From the NCBI GenBank assembly GCA_030407005.1, contig JAUDYN010000008.1, positions 1,798,001-1,862,000 of the forward strand: 64,000 bases of DNA. The letters are read 5' to 3'. A program made the position numbers and the translations under genes. Shown piece after piece: positions 46,521-59,200 of the stretch (position 1 is the first letter of the stretch; the number at the start of each line of letters is the position of its first letter). The DNA comes from Desarmillaria ectypa. Its lineage: Eukaryota > Basidiomycota > Agaricomycetes > Agaricales > Physalacriaceae. Below the pieces are notes generated by a model. It saw nothing but the letters and a program-made list of their open reading frames with translations, had not been told where the DNA came from and searched no databases.

Positions 46521-47772
46521 ATGGCCAGTATGCTTTCTCTGCAAGGTCAAGGACTTAAGCTTGACAGTCGAGCCGACATCGAGCCCTTATTAGCTGGAAT
46601 CGATGCCACAAAGATCGAAGAAATCCACCTGGGAGGCAACACAATTGGGGTCGACGCGTCCGTGGCGCTTGCAGAATTCCTGTCAAAGGCTACAAACCTC
46701 AAAGTACGTGCTGGGAAACTCTGCCGTTCTCCTTACGCTCAACCCAAAAATCTAGATTGCTGACTTGGCTGACATTTTCACCGGCCGTCTGATCTCTGAA
46801 ATCCCCTTGGCCCTTACCGCCATCTGCGATGCCCTGATCGACAAAACGTCTCTTGTTGAGCTCGACTTGAGTGATAACGCATTTGGTGGAAGATCAGTTG
46901 ATCCCATCGTCCCTTTCCTCACCAACAACCGTAGCTTCCAAGTCCTCAAGCTGAACAATAACGGTCTCGGCCCCGCAGGTGGCAAAGTCCTTGCCGATGC
47001 TCTCTTCGAGTCAGCCAAGATCAGCAAATCCAAAGGGGAGAAGTCGAAGCTTCGGACGGTCATCTGTGGACGGAATCGTTTGGAAGACGGGTCGGCTCCA
47101 TCATGGGCTGAGGCATTCGCGGCTCACGGGACCCTCACCGAGATTCGCATGCCACAGAATGGGATACGCATGGCTGGCATTACTGCTTTGGCACACGGGC
47201 TAGCCAAGAACCCCGGTCTGCAGTACATCGATCTGCAGGATAACACCTTTACGGATGGGGGCCAGTTGGCAGGCGTAGAAGCTTGGACAAAATCGTTGGC
47301 GTCATGGCCAGAGCTGACGACGCTTAACCTTTCGGACTGCGTGCTGTCGGGCGATGGAGAGGTGCCGCAACTTGTGACTGCTATTGCGGAGGGTTCGAAC
47401 CCGAAACTTCACACGCTGCAGTTGCAGAACAACAATTTAGAGGCGGAGACCTTTGCATTGTTCGCGGAGCACATCTCAGGGAACCTAAAGGAATTGAAGC
47501 TGTTAGAGCTTCAGTGGAATGATGTTGAGGAAGATGACGCGAGTTTGGAAACTGTGGGGCTCAGTATGAAGCAACGAGGAGGTAAATTGATTGTCGATGA
47601 CGAAGAGGAGGAAGAAGAAGAGCAAGAAGAGGCTGAGGAGGAGGAAGAGAAAGAAGAAGTAAAGGAAGAACAGGAGGCTGTCCTCGCGAGCACAATCGAA
47701 GAGCCGACGCCTTCAAAGCCCGACGGGACGGACGAACTGGCAGATTTGATGAGCAAGGTTGAGATCCGGTAG
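46521..47772 (+). CDS. RNA1: Ran GTPase-activating protein (Rna1/RanGAP1)
   Basis: Cytosolic GAP that stimulates GTP hydrolysis by Ran, setting the nucleocytoplasmic transport gradient. Exons 46521-46703 and 46756-47772 give 399 residues. A leucine-rich-repeat solenoid: IEEIHLGGNTIGVDASVALA, LVELDLSDNAFGGRSVDP, FQVLKLNNNGLGPAGGKVLA, the RTVICGRNRLEDG repeat bearing the catalytic-arginine region, LTEIRMPQNGIRMAGITAL, LQYIDLQDNTFTDGG, LHTLQLQNNNLEAETFAL. The C-terminus is a strongly acidic Glu-rich tail (about residues 350-385), typical of Rna1. Start is the first ATG of the exon; conservation starts at once. Confidence 0.95.
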
Positions 47773-47878
47773 AGGATACCACATCTTGATATCGTTTGGG
47801 AATACCCCGGGGCATTCATTCAGGTCAATATGTAAACAAGTAAATGTATAGAATTTGTTGTACATTCGATATTATGCG

Positions 47879-48990
47879 TTATCGAACTTTACAAACTATC
47901 CAACGTCCATCAATGCCTTCCTTCCGGCGAACATTACCCAGAAGGCTTTCAGACTCCAACCAATCATCCAAATCAGCGACGGCAGCTTTCCGAGACGCGA
48001 CAGGATGCAGGACAAGAGTCCTGGTTAGCCAAGCACGCGTTTCTGACTCGGCATGACACGACAGTTCTCGATATGCAGATCGTAGCACTATCCAAGTTAT
48101 AGATCGATTACGGGAATGCAGAGAATCGATCAGGGAGTAGAACGCTAGGTGCGCGACGTGCTGAATAGCGGTTGGATCTGAACTTCTGTCCCCAACAAGG
48201 CCAACCAGCACGGATTGGCGGGTCAATGATTCAAAATGGACGTAGTTGCGCGTTCGTATGGTCTGGGATAGGTTCTTGATCCAAGTATAGGCGGACGTAT
48301 CCTTGAACTTAAAGACTGAGGATAGAGAATCGAGAAAATGGCGATATGTGATCTGAGAAGGGTATTCGGCGACGAGGTGGTACAAAAGACCAACAAGGAT
48401 GGTGACGAACGGTTCCTTTTCGTTGGAGACGTTGGCGGGTAGGAGGTCGACGAAAAGATGTGGAATGATGGAGCCGATCTGGCGGTGTACGTTGAAAAGA
48501 ATGGCCAGATAAAGGGAAGTCTCGTATACTGAAGCAGAGGGAGTATCTTAGTGCCAGAGAAAAAGAAGTGTTGCCGTACCTTCCAGTGCAAAGCCGTCTT
48601 TTCTTCTGCAAGCATATATGCCTTCTCTGAGCTTTCCTGCAGATTCTACATCAGCAAAACAACGCATAAACAGCGAGATCTCGCACTGAAGAGAATTAAT
48701 ACGTTCTCTTGGGCGTTCGTGCGTTGTTTCTCTGTCTCTTTGTCCCCGGAAATGAACCGCTTCCAAACATCATTCAGCTGCGACGCAACCTAAGATATCA
48801 CGTACTATTAAATAACACTGAGTCTTACCTTCTCCTGTATAAACTCTCGGTATTCTTCTTGTACTTTGAAGTCCTTCAGCCTATGATCAGTCTATTATCT
48901 ATCGATGCGAGAATATCATCGTAGTGACTAACGCGTCTCCATCCTTATCCAGGCCGCTACTCCGGCTGACTGAAGGTATATATTCCATTG
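47879..48990 (-). CDS. Unrecognised helical protein
   Basis: A start at 48990 (MEYIPSVSRSSGLDKDGD) can be spliced into ALKDFKVQEEYREFIQEK, then QLNDVWKRFISGDKE, ENLQESSEKAYMLAEEKTAL, ETSLYLAILFNVHRQIGSII, VTILVGLLYHLVAEYPSQIT and the long last exon 48385-47879 ending RWIVCKVR. About 300 residues, mostly amphipathic helices; the order and the ending DLDDWLE...GRWIVCK faintly recall PCI/SAC3-type repeats, but I could not confirm a family. Introns near 48783-48822, 48665-48700 and 48545-48590; details approximate. Convergent with RanGAP, 106 bases apart. Confidence 0.62.
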
Positions 48991-49512
48991 GTCGTTTCAG
49001 ATTCCCTGTAACGCTTCGTGTAGCCCGTCCACGCCATGATCCTCGCGTACCACGATTGCTGGACATGACAGGGTAAGGTTAAGAGGTGTACGCTGACGTC
49101 ATATTCAACTGAAATTCTACTAAATACTAAATACATGAATTGTTGACAAAGACGATGAACAGAGAGATGAGGACAGATGGAAAGGCATTACCCATGCCGA
49201 ACTGGACATTTGTTCATGTCATTGAAGCGCCAACTGAGCACAAGAAGTGTGAAGCGATATCGTCACGTGTGTCCAGGCACTTGTCCAGCAGTTATTCAAA
49301 GCAACAGAGATGACAGTGGACAAAGATACGCTTCTATAGTTGAAGAAGGTCGAGGAAATGAAGCCAGATACCGGTCACCGTTGCCATCGCCTCAAGCAGT
49401 GAATAAAAGCTGCTAAGGATGTAGACACTGGAAATCAAGATACATATATTCGTCTAAGCGAAAGAGAAGCGATAGCAGGGATAGCATGGAAGCAAGAACG
49501 ATGGCAGTGGAT
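48991..49512. other. Intergenic between helical-protein gene and kinase-like array
   Basis: 522 bases. Promoter of the minus-strand gene at 48990 and 3' flank of the kinase-like array. No other feature seen. Confidence 0.5.
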
Positions 49513-50100
49513 TCAGTGAGGTAAAGGACTCTGATGAGGAACAGCAGGTATGCCTCGCGCAATTAGCTTCAAAGTCCACACCCAGTGACTGACAGCTCTG
49601 AATGGGCGCAAGACGAAAGGTTCGCTGCTATAAGCGACTCTGCCTCGCAGCGCCATCACGCTGAGGCCATTCTCGATAGCTGCAAATCTTTCGACAGCTT
49701 CGTCGATCTTGATACGCTTTGCAGGGTCAGGTTCTACCATAGTCATCACAAGAGGCTTCATAAAACCAAACGATTTCATTCCTCGGAGCCCCTTCCGAAT
49801 CTTGTAGTTTGCAGTGGTACCCTAGAGCGCTGAACGTGAGTTATGGCTGCAGTGTCGACGGATGTAACCCAGGTAGGAAGGCTCTCAGCGCATTGCCAAA
49901 TAATATACATCAACAGCAAATGGGTCACACATTGACGTTATATCAATGGCCTCTGGTACCATTTGATCGCCTCCAAGAACAGGTTCCACAACCGGAAGAT
50001 CATCCGCGTTGTAACGACTGGAGCCTGAAGGTCAATGGTTCTTCATGATATATGTAAGTCATTGTTTGTCGTTTCACTGATGATACGCTCAACCTCAAGT
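49513..50100 (-). pseudogene. Kinase-like gene fragment A (truncated, frameshifted)
   Basis: C-terminal half of an Agaricomycete protein-kinase-like family gene. Recognisable in order: RYNADDLPVVEPVLGGDQM, CDPFAVDVYYL, then after a missing base near 49896 the GNALRAF stretch, and an open last exon with FMKPLVMTMVEPDPAKRIKI, GLSVMALRGRVAY and LRPFRAVSHWVWTLKLIARG. The N-lobe and catalytic loop are not found upstream, so the copy is 5'-truncated or decayed past recognition. Array member nearest RanGAP; same strand as copies B and C. Confidence 0.62.
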
Positions 50101-51525
50101 TAAGTGGCCCTCGTTGTTACAGATAACACGTGTATCAATATATCAACTTCGTAGCGACATTTTGGTAGTTGTTTATTACACATAACATGAGCCGTCATAC
50201 CGACGACGCCCACCCGGTATCCACTGTCAAGTCCACACAGTTCAAGCTGTTTATTCCACGTTCATTTGTTTGGTGGGTGGGGATAAAGACTGGGCTACTC
50301 CCAGCTCATTTGGGCCCTGAATTCCTGGTATTCAGTTGTATACCAATCTTGAAGATACCGAATGCTTCTCAGCTCGTGTCGTCAACATGACTACAAGGTT
50401 CTCGTAGAGTCCTCTGGCACCGTCTACCAGTGCATCCTGAAATTCGGTGCTTAGCCTGTAAATGTATGCAGACCCTTGGTGACAGTCTCAGTGAGAAGCA
50501 CCTAAGAACAAAGGATCCATCCTAGAGATCGCAACAAGGGTACATGTGAGTCAAGTCGCATCGAACAACTCTGGAAGGCCAGGACCGGCGTCTTGACTTC
50601 GCACCATAAGGGTAGTACGTGTCAATTGTTTGACGCACCCAATAACAAGACAAGGCGACTAGAGAGAAAGGATAGTTGGATCAATTAGTACGTGAATCGA
50701 AGAAATGGAGACAGTAGGTTTGATTTAATGGCCGGGATGTGTATTACATTCTTGCCATAGTAAAAGACATCAAAGGTATTGAAAGGCGGCCTGGAAAGAG
50801 GATACTGTTGCCGTAGGCACCAGAGAAAATGGTCCTTGAATATCCTCATCATGGCTAGTGAGTTCAAAAACCCGGTCGCAATGCAAGCGACAACTGAATA
50901 CGTAAGGAACGCATTTGTTACCCTACTTAGATGTCACTCGCATTACAAGGTAGCTCTGGGTCCACATTCATGCCGTTTCAATTGATGGTATTGTGTTCAT
51001 ACAGCTACCTAGACCTCGGTTCATCACGAGAATAACGTGTAGAAGTCTTGTGACCCCAACAGAACAAAAGCACAAGCATCCATAATGTAAATATCCAGAA
51101 GACACCGATCATTCAGGTAGTGAAAGCAGTTGAGGGAACTCCACATTGGGGAAGGTCTTCAATAATGTTGAGTGTTGGAACTGCCACAGGCGTCGATGCA
51201 GGGTTACTCGGACAAGCTGATTCTTCACTTTGTATTGGTGTCGATCGTGGGATTTAATCAAGTGCTAAAGGGCGGTGTGAAAATATGGTACGGCTGCAAT
51301 CCAAAATACTAGGGTCAACACTGGATGGCTGCAAAAAAGTAGCCGGACACCAGACACCGTTGCCAACTATCAGAGATACAGAGACACTACTGTCGAAGTT
51401 CGGACGAGATGCCAAGGCGATAGGAATATATTCCCGAACGTAGATGTGCGTAAAGCAGATTCAGTAGCAAGAGCGTGACAGCAAACAAATCAGAGCAAGA
51501 GAGAAAATTGATAGACAAGGATTCA
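50101..51525. other. Spacer between kinase-like copies A and B
   Basis: 1.4 kb. The position matches where the N-terminal half of copy A would be expected, but no kinase motif was found. Short frames have no recognisable features. Confidence 0.45.
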
Positions 51526-52800
51526 CTATGATAAAGGATTGGGAATGGCGTGTGTTCTCTGTGCTATGAGCCCCAGAGTCCACACCCAATGACCAAAAGC
51601 CTTGAAAGGGCGAAAAATGGTGAAATCGGTGTTATAGGCGACTCTAGATCTCAAAGCTATCGCGCTAAGACCCTTCTCGACGAGTGCGAATTTTCGGACA
51701 GCTTCGTCGATCTTTATGCGCTTTGATGGATCTGGCTCAGTCATCGCAGCTATCAGAGGTTCCATGAACTGAGATCCTCTCATCCCATGGAGCCCCTTCT
51801 CGCCAAGTTTATAATCCGCTTCGACTCCCTAGAAAATGTTAGGCTCTTGTCAGGGAAATAGTGAGCGGAGCTTACCCTGCGGAGAAAAGCTCTAAATGCA
51901 CTTCCAAGATAGTAAATATCGACAGCAAATGGATCGTGCTTCGGCGTTCGCTTTGTCCAATCTGGATTATCAGCGAGAAATTCAGGTACTGATTTGTCTC
52001 CTCCTTCAGGAACACGCACGGTGGCTGGCAGTTTTTCGGGTTTATAGAGGATCAAAAGGCCGAATCAATGAAGTAGTATTTCGGAGGTCGTTCGGTGCGC
52101 GATTGGTATTGCGCATGACTGGAGAAATCGTATTTCCAGATCCCTCTCTTCGAGATGGAAACTGTCTAGTCCATGCATCGAGGTAGCATCCATCATGATG
52201 TTCATGAATCCTCCATCGCTAAGCGGTGCCCTGGCAAGACGGACAGCAAATACAAAGAGAGAGATTCACCGATGAGCAACTGTGGTGAATAAATTGGAGT
52301 CCCTGAGAACTATATTTAGAGGAACCCGCACAAAATGATAACGAGCTATCCCACCTCGAGCATTTCTCTGAAGAACTGTACCCTCTCACCGACGGTTTTG
52401 AACCTGGGACCATACCATGGGTCGTAGGTATGGATCACAATAAATGACGTACCCTTCTTCGTCTGGAATGGGCAATATTCGAAGAATGGGTACGTAATGG
52501 TTACGACGATCTAAGGGCTTTTCTTCACTGGTAGGGAAGGCTGCAATAGCCAATTCATTTGGATTGTTTTTGTGCTTGGTTCTTTTCATTGCGACGATCT
52601 GTCTAGTTGACGTGTCCTTGGCATCCATGTATACAGAAGCACGCTAACATAAAATGAGTATTTACGTGCCGGAAAGCCTGGCGAGCGCACCAATGTGCAG
52701 CAGCTATCCTCGCATTCATATGGGTTTTTTTTTTGCCTGTCCATGATGGAACCCAGCCAGGTCGAAGGCGCGGCCGTAGCTCATAACTGCGCTCTTTTAG
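51526..52800 (-). pseudogene. Kinase-like gene copy B (frameshifted)
   Basis: Nearly full-length copy. N-terminal LRPGWVPSWTGKKK near 52750; IVAMKRTKHKNNP (candidate ATP-site Lys) near 52590; catalytic loop VAHRDGGFMNIMMD joined across an intron near 52210-52262; KYYFID near 52070; KPEKLPATVRVPEGGDKSVP; HDPFAVDIYYLGSAFRAFLR; intron about 51830-51876; and an open last exon ending HAIPNPLS. Breaks: one base is missing in the DFG codons (near 52063), further frame changes near 52435, 52275 and 52160. A decayed gene is the best reading; sequencing error at several places is less likely. Confidence 0.74.
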
Positions 52801-53753
52801 CCATGGAGCATGCTTTTGCTAGAAAATCTCACCGCTGAGTAGCTTCGCGAGACCACTGAACGGCTGTTCAATAACATCGCTACCCATTATGCTGATGGTG
52901 TTTTGGGAAGAAGAGCACCGATAAGTATAAGATATCTTGGTATCCTTTTGTTATCCTGCTATAAATGCTGGATGGGGGGCAAGGAGACTTTGACTTGGGT
53001 CGTTCTCGCACAATGGCTCGGTGGTGGTGGGGTGGGGAAAATAAGAAACTTACCAATGGGGATCCTCCCAAGTCACAAGATTCCCAAAAACAATAAGACG
53101 CCCGAGCCAGTGGCCGGTATTGACAAAATGTCAAGATATTCGGTCGATGAACCATAAGACTCCGAATGACCGCATAACACAAACAAGGTAATTATGCGAG
53201 GACAAGACTTCACGCCCAGAGTCCACTGCTAGGTATGAACAGCCGTATGGGATATCAGCTTGTACGATTCCGGATGAGCTGCACCACACCGAAGGTTTCT
53301 TGAAGAGGGCCCGGCTCAAGGAGTACAACGTCGATTTCGTTGTTTTAGACGACTTAATGATTAGTCACGGCTTCTATGAGCGGTCGTATGTGTATAAAGT
53401 CCGGCAAGCCAAGGTCGTTGTCTAGAAATTTTGATCTAGTCCACATGTTAGGAGTACAAGCAGGGTCGGCATTTCCCGGACTAGCCACTTCTGCCAACGG
53501 TCTGCGCCAAGGATTCGGTAAACTAGCAGCGATGTCGATAACGCTGTTGCGCTGGGCGTGAATGAATGATGAGAGATGTACTGAATCGGACATTCTTTCT
53601 TACGCCAAGGACTATGCATATATTCAAGTGCAGTATAATATTCGCCTGAGGAAAAGTCCTTCTTCGCTCGTCGTCTGCAATGGAGGGCAAAGTGTACGAA
53701 TATATGACTTCAACCGATACGTTGATGCAGGGTAGACGAAAAGAAGATGATGT
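52801..53753. other. Spacer between kinase-like copies B and C
   Basis: 950 bases including the upstream flank of copy B. A G-rich run lies at about 53010-53035. Frames at 52880-53182 and 53354-53619 overlap on both strands and show no family features. Confidence 0.45.
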
Positions 53754-55020
53754 TTAAGCCGGCATCGTAGGAACGGCAGGTATTCCACGCGCTACGAGCC
53801 CCAGAATCCACAACCAGTGACTGACGGCTTTAAACGGACGAAGAATGGTGAAATCGATGTTACAAACAACTCTGGACCTCAGCGTGATTGCACTGAGACC
53901 ACTCTGGATATACATAAATTTCTTAACAACTTCATCGATCATGATGCGTTTCGCCGAATTGGCTCAGTCATGGCAGGGATGAGAGGATCCATTAACTCGA
54001 ACTCTCTCATCTCGAGGAGACCCCTTCTGAGTTTGTGGTCTGCTTCGGCCCCTTCGGATAGTAGTCACAAGCGCGTAGGGCACGTATGAACTGGATTTAC
54101 CCTGCGGAGGAAGGCCCTAACAGCATTTCTGAGATAATAGACGTTAACAGCGGCGAAGGGATCGTGTTCTGCCATCCGCTCCCTCCAATCAGGACTATCG
54201 ACGAGGAATTCAGGGACAGTTTTATCCCCTCCCTCGAGCGCACAGTTGCGGGGAGATCATCGAGTTTGTAGATATCTAACAAGCCAAAGTCAATAAAGTT
54301 GTATTCCAGGGGCAGTTCAGTTCAGTACGTGGGCGATATCATGCACGGTCGGGGAAGTCGTATTTACGGTCTTTCTCATGGGGATGAAGGCTGCCTAGCC
54401 CATGCATTTGGGTCGCATCCATCATAATGTTCGTGAATCCCCCGTCACTGCAGAGGCGTTATGAGAAACATTTACCACGTATCCGAAGGAAATGCTCACT
54501 GATGAGGGACTCTGTGTCCGTGTATGAATTGAAGTCCCTGAGGAGTACGTCATGAAGAAAATCGCTTCATACCCGATTTCACTGGCCTCAAGCATCTCTT
54601 TGAATGACTGAACCCCCTTACCGATAGTTTTAAACTTTGGATCATACCACTCTTGTAGGTACGGCATTACAATGATGGAATGCCCTTTGTCTGAGATTGA
54701 GAGTGTTCGAAGGATAGGGAGGCAATGATTGCGACGACCTGAGGGCTTTTCTTTATTGATAAGGAACGTCCTAATCGAAAGCTCGGAAGGATTTTCTTGC
54801 CGTTTGACGATTTTCATAGCTACGATTTGTCCAGTAGATATATCCCTTGCATCCACGAATCTGGACCTTCGCTATGGAAATATCTCAGTACTGATCTGCA
54901 TGATAATTCTGCCTTGTACCGATCCCCAACGACCATCTTCGCAAGCATATGGATTCGTGGTCGTGCTCTTCCATGATGCAACCCAATTTGGTTGGAAGCG
55001 CCGTACTTTGTAGCTGCACT
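53754..55020 (-). pseudogene. Kinase-like gene copy C (stop and frameshifts)
   Basis: Full-length remnant: RFQPNWVASWKSTTTNPY near 54980; an open N-lobe exon 54856-54422 with QIVAMKIVKRQENPSE and MPYLQEWYDPKFKTIGK; catalytic loop RVPHHDGGFTNIMMD across an intron (HRD changed to HHD); MHGLGSLHPHEKDRKYDF; an in-frame TGA at 54339-54341; a 5-base tandem duplication near 54314-54326 shifting the frame before EYNFIDFGL; another shift near 54240; then MAEHDPF, YYLRNAVRAFLRR and a C-terminal exon ending IPAVPTMPA at 53754. Clearly disabled. Confidence 0.78.
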
Positions 55021-56228
55021 CCGTCAGCCACGCAGAGTGACCTCGCCGGTAAACAATATTACCGCGCTTTCAAATGGCGTCGTCGGTCCGAAACACATAC
55101 AGTTACGGAAGAAGGGCGCAAAACAAAGTCTGGACGTCGTGGGAACGAAAAGTGGGCCAAAGACAATAGCCGGACAGCCAACAAGTACGAAGAACTGAAA
55201 GATCATCAGAACAAGCCTCCGAAGGTGACCATAATATAAAAAAACAATTGTGTGAGCACTGAGCCAGAAAGATGATAACGAACGGACAAAACATCTGTTA
55301 GAGCGGATCGGAGCGCCGCATCTTCATTTGTGCACGCATGAACCACAGGGTGAAAAGCTGTCGAGATACGCACACGTCATGAGGTTCGTGTACAAATCGG
55401 CATAACTATTTGGAAAAAGTTGACCGGGACGATGACCAGAGTGCGTATACCGATGTATTAGGCCCTGACGCTTAAAAGCGTCGCATTTTAATTGTGATTA
55501 TAAGCTGGAAACAACGTACTGTGACAGTGACCCAGAATGCGAGGGCTAAAGGGCAGGCACCGAAAATGAAAGCGAAATTCGATAGTGCTCTCCGGTCATC
55601 GCAGAAGTTCAGCCCCGAGTTGGCGGTCAAGCATTTGACAAACAGGAACTGAGGTTTTATTTTGGAAGAAGACTACAGACAACAAGAAGTTCACATCAAG
55701 ATCACAAGTTGTGCAGAGAAAGGGTCCTTTACGAGAATCCAATTACCCGCCAACCTCGAAACAATAGCCAGTGAGAAGATATTGGATAAAACGGGTTAGT
55801 GCTCAAGTATGTAAGGTCATTGATTGAGATATCGGAGGTGCCGATGAAAATCGTTGCGTAAAGATCGCTATTGGGGCATACATATCAGCAAGCTAGAATT
55901 CTTAACAACGGTCGTCGTATAGTGCCAAGTGGTGAGTAGGAGAAGGTGGGAGAGCTATTAATGTAACCCTCAGTTTCTGAACCGAGTAGTGTCGGCCGTT
56001 GAGGGTACAAAATTAAGCTTTCACATCTTCACGAAAATGAAATGAGCAAGGTAGCCTGGAGCGCAGTCCACGGTAACGGAAGTTAGCTCCCGATAGGGTA
56101 AAATGCAACTCGTGGCCGGTCGCGTTATTTGTTTGTGTATATCCACGTGACCGGGACTTCATCTTTCCAACCTTCGAACGTCTCTCAGCACCACTTTGCT
56201 GGTCTGTTCTCCGTTGTGAGGCACCACC
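55021..56228. other. Intergenic, kinase-like array to intact kinase
   Basis: 1.2 kb, the longest gene-poor stretch on this side. Overlapping short frames at 54992-55294 lie on both strands and look like chance. The kinase promoter should sit near 56000-56228. No RNA or repeat seen. Confidence 0.5.
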
Positions 56229-59200
56229 ATGGACCCAGCTTTTCTCCCTTCCCCTTCTCATGAAGTGAATGACATTTTCTCTCTATCTGACAGTGTACTA
56301 TCTTCTAAACTTAGGTTTATCGAAGAGGTTGGCGTCTATCGATGTTCGTATGTCGTGAATGACAGCTGATGTCTTGTAGATTGGCTTCGGCAACTGGGGC
56401 AGTGTCTGGCTCTGCAACCCCAAGAACAATCCGACGTCGCACGCTGCTGACGACTTCGACAGAGTGTTACAGCCCAAGATCGCCGTCAAGCTCGTCCACC
56501 GCAACACCAAGAGCAAGACAACCGTCGCACGTGTCAAGTCACTGTGAGTGAAGGATTTTTGGTTGCTCTTCACACACTAACTACTGGCAGATGGAACGAG
56601 ATGAAAATCATCCGTACTTTCAAGTCTGATCCACATCCATCGATCATCCCGTTCTACTCCTTCGTCATCACACCTTCCTACGCGTTGATCACCATGTATG
56701 TATCGACAATTTTTGTCTATGTGGCGCCTTTACTCCATAGAGCCTTGACAACGCATTGTTGCATCCGCTAATGCATGTGCAACAGGGCGTACCTTCCCGC
56801 ACTTGTCCCTGTTGAGGTTGACGAGTCTCAAGCTCGCGGCTGGTTCCGATTCCTCTTATCTGGTGTAGAATTTCTGCACAAACGTGGAGTAGTCCACAAT
56901 GACATCAAGTATGACCCACTGATCTGAAGAGACCAATGGAAGCTAAAATTTGTTCAGGCCGGCCAACATATTGATTTCTCACAAAAACATTCCGGTCCTG
57001 GTTGACTTCGGATTTGCAGAGAAATATGACCTTGACTCAGAGACAGCATTTCATAGCAAGGTTTCCTACGGCACTCCAGAAGTAAGTCTATTCGTTACTA
57101 CGGTCACTTGAATATTTTTTTGATCTTGACTGACAGTACCTGTCACCCGAACGCGCACGAGAGATACCGCACGATTGCCGCAAATCTGACGTATGGTCGC
57201 TTGGCGTAACATTCTTCGAGATCCTTACGGGACGTACACCTTTTGAGGAGTGTGATCAAGAGCAATTTTCGACCAAGGAGGACCTCGAAAAGTACTGGTC
57301 CAGAACTGTGAGCTAGTCGATCTGTTGATGCCAACGATCTAATTTGCTCTTTCTGTTGCTTAGCTACGGGGAAAATGGATAGGCAGTTGGACGATGTCAA
57401 AGGGCATGGAAAAGCTGCTTCGTAGAATGATCTCCCCTAATGCCGACTTGCGGTGTACGGCATCGCAGGCAATGCAAGACCCGTACTGGAAAACACGTAA
57501 GGAGGAAGACCCTCAGTATCGTAAGTTTCAACCATCACTGTTTGTCAGCCGATTGAACTCTTTCAGAACGATCTTCAAGCTACACCTCGTCGCTTGTCTT
57601 TGAAAAGGACATGTCAAAGCAGCTTGATCTCACACCATCTCGACCTCAGATAACGAAAGGCAAAGAGAATCTGAAGAGCCCCCTAGCTTTATTCTCGTCT
57701 AAGTCGTCGAAGGCCACTGAACCAGATGGACATCGTACCGTGGCAAGGTCGAAATCTCATCCGAAGGCGATCGCGTCGAAGAGTGAGCTTTACCGTTTAA
57801 CAGAACACGAGCTATTCGTCGAGACTTTTTTTTAGTTCAAACCTATGCCAAGAAGCGCGTCCCAGTTCCTCCGTTAACCGATTTGTCCCCAATCAAGGCT
57901 TCTCCACCATCATCGCCCTCCGCTAAACCAGTTTTGCATGCCATTTCCCGGAACGTCGATCCTAAGAGTCGCATACCGCTCACTTCGCGCATTCTTGGGA
58001 ACCGCCCTGTCCCCGCTCCAATCAGAGCTGATCCACATCGGGGACGAGTGCTTGGCGATGTGACTGGCACGAATGTTAATGTGGGTAACGTGAAGAGAGA
58101 AAAGGGTAAAGGCAGAGAAAAGGAAAACCTTGTAAATCAACGTGTGAAGGACTGGGAGAAGCTGAGAGAAATCTCACGCTTGGAGGACTCGGAGGAAGAG
58201 GTTGAGCATGAGTACCACCGCGAAACGGCTGTTGGGCGCCCTCAAAAGAGCCGCGAGGCGGATAAGGAAAATAGAACAACTACCATTCCGACACCTCCAC
58301 CATCGCGCATTGCATCACCATCTACTCCTGGTGCGTTTGGTGTCCACTTTGGTCGTTGTTCTGTTACTGATCACTCTCAATAGCTAATACATCATTCGGC
58401 TCTCCTCTTCTATTCAAGAAGGACTCTACATCGGCACTGCACGTTTTTAAGCATAGCATCAAGTCGTCCATCGGTACTATCACTCTTTTCTCCGTCATTC
58501 CCTACTCATCAATCATAGATAAAACGATAAATCTATACAAGTCATCGACGCTAGGCCAGGCAGCGGGAAGGAAACGACCAAGCTGCTCCATTGATTTTCT
58601 TGATAACTCTACTGCAGCAGAGGAGTCTTGGGGTGCCTCGCGTCTGCTGGGTGGTACGTTGATTATTCTCATCCAAGAGGGTCTGTCCTTACGATTCTTG
58701 TAGGAGCTTCTGCCTCTACTCCTGCTCTACTAGTGCAATCATCCACCGAAGCGCCAGGCAACCACGGTACGAGTAATCAAGATAGGATATCGGTGTGGAT
58801 GCGCAATGTAGAGAGTACGTGAATTGTTGCAGCAGTACACTGACTGCACTGACAGACATGACAGAAGTTGTCGATGATGCGAGGCAGAATTTCTTCCCCC
58901 CACCAGTTGTATCACCGCCTGGGACACCTAGGCCAGCGCCTTTACGCCCGTCCACGCAGAACCGGAGCAATCGTTCGTCGCGATTGCCTAGACGAGTTAT
59001 CCCAGCTAATCAGATCTTTGCTGATGACCCAGATCATCTTCTGCCCAGTCCAACAATGACATCCTTTGTCACATCTGGGTATGACATGTCTGAAGTTGCC
59101 TCGAATCCTGTAGACCAAGGCTTACCCCTGGTTTACACACCAACAAAGAAACGAAGGGCAACTGTGTCTGCGAGTTCCCCAGAAGCTTCTCTTGGCAAAT

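Noticed and set aside
52720..52740. T-run at the copy B N-terminus, considered as a terminator or poly(A) scar of a retrocopy
   Set aside because: It corresponds to Lys codons (AAA runs) of the kinase-like frame on the minus strand, and the array keeps introns, so it is not a retrocopy.
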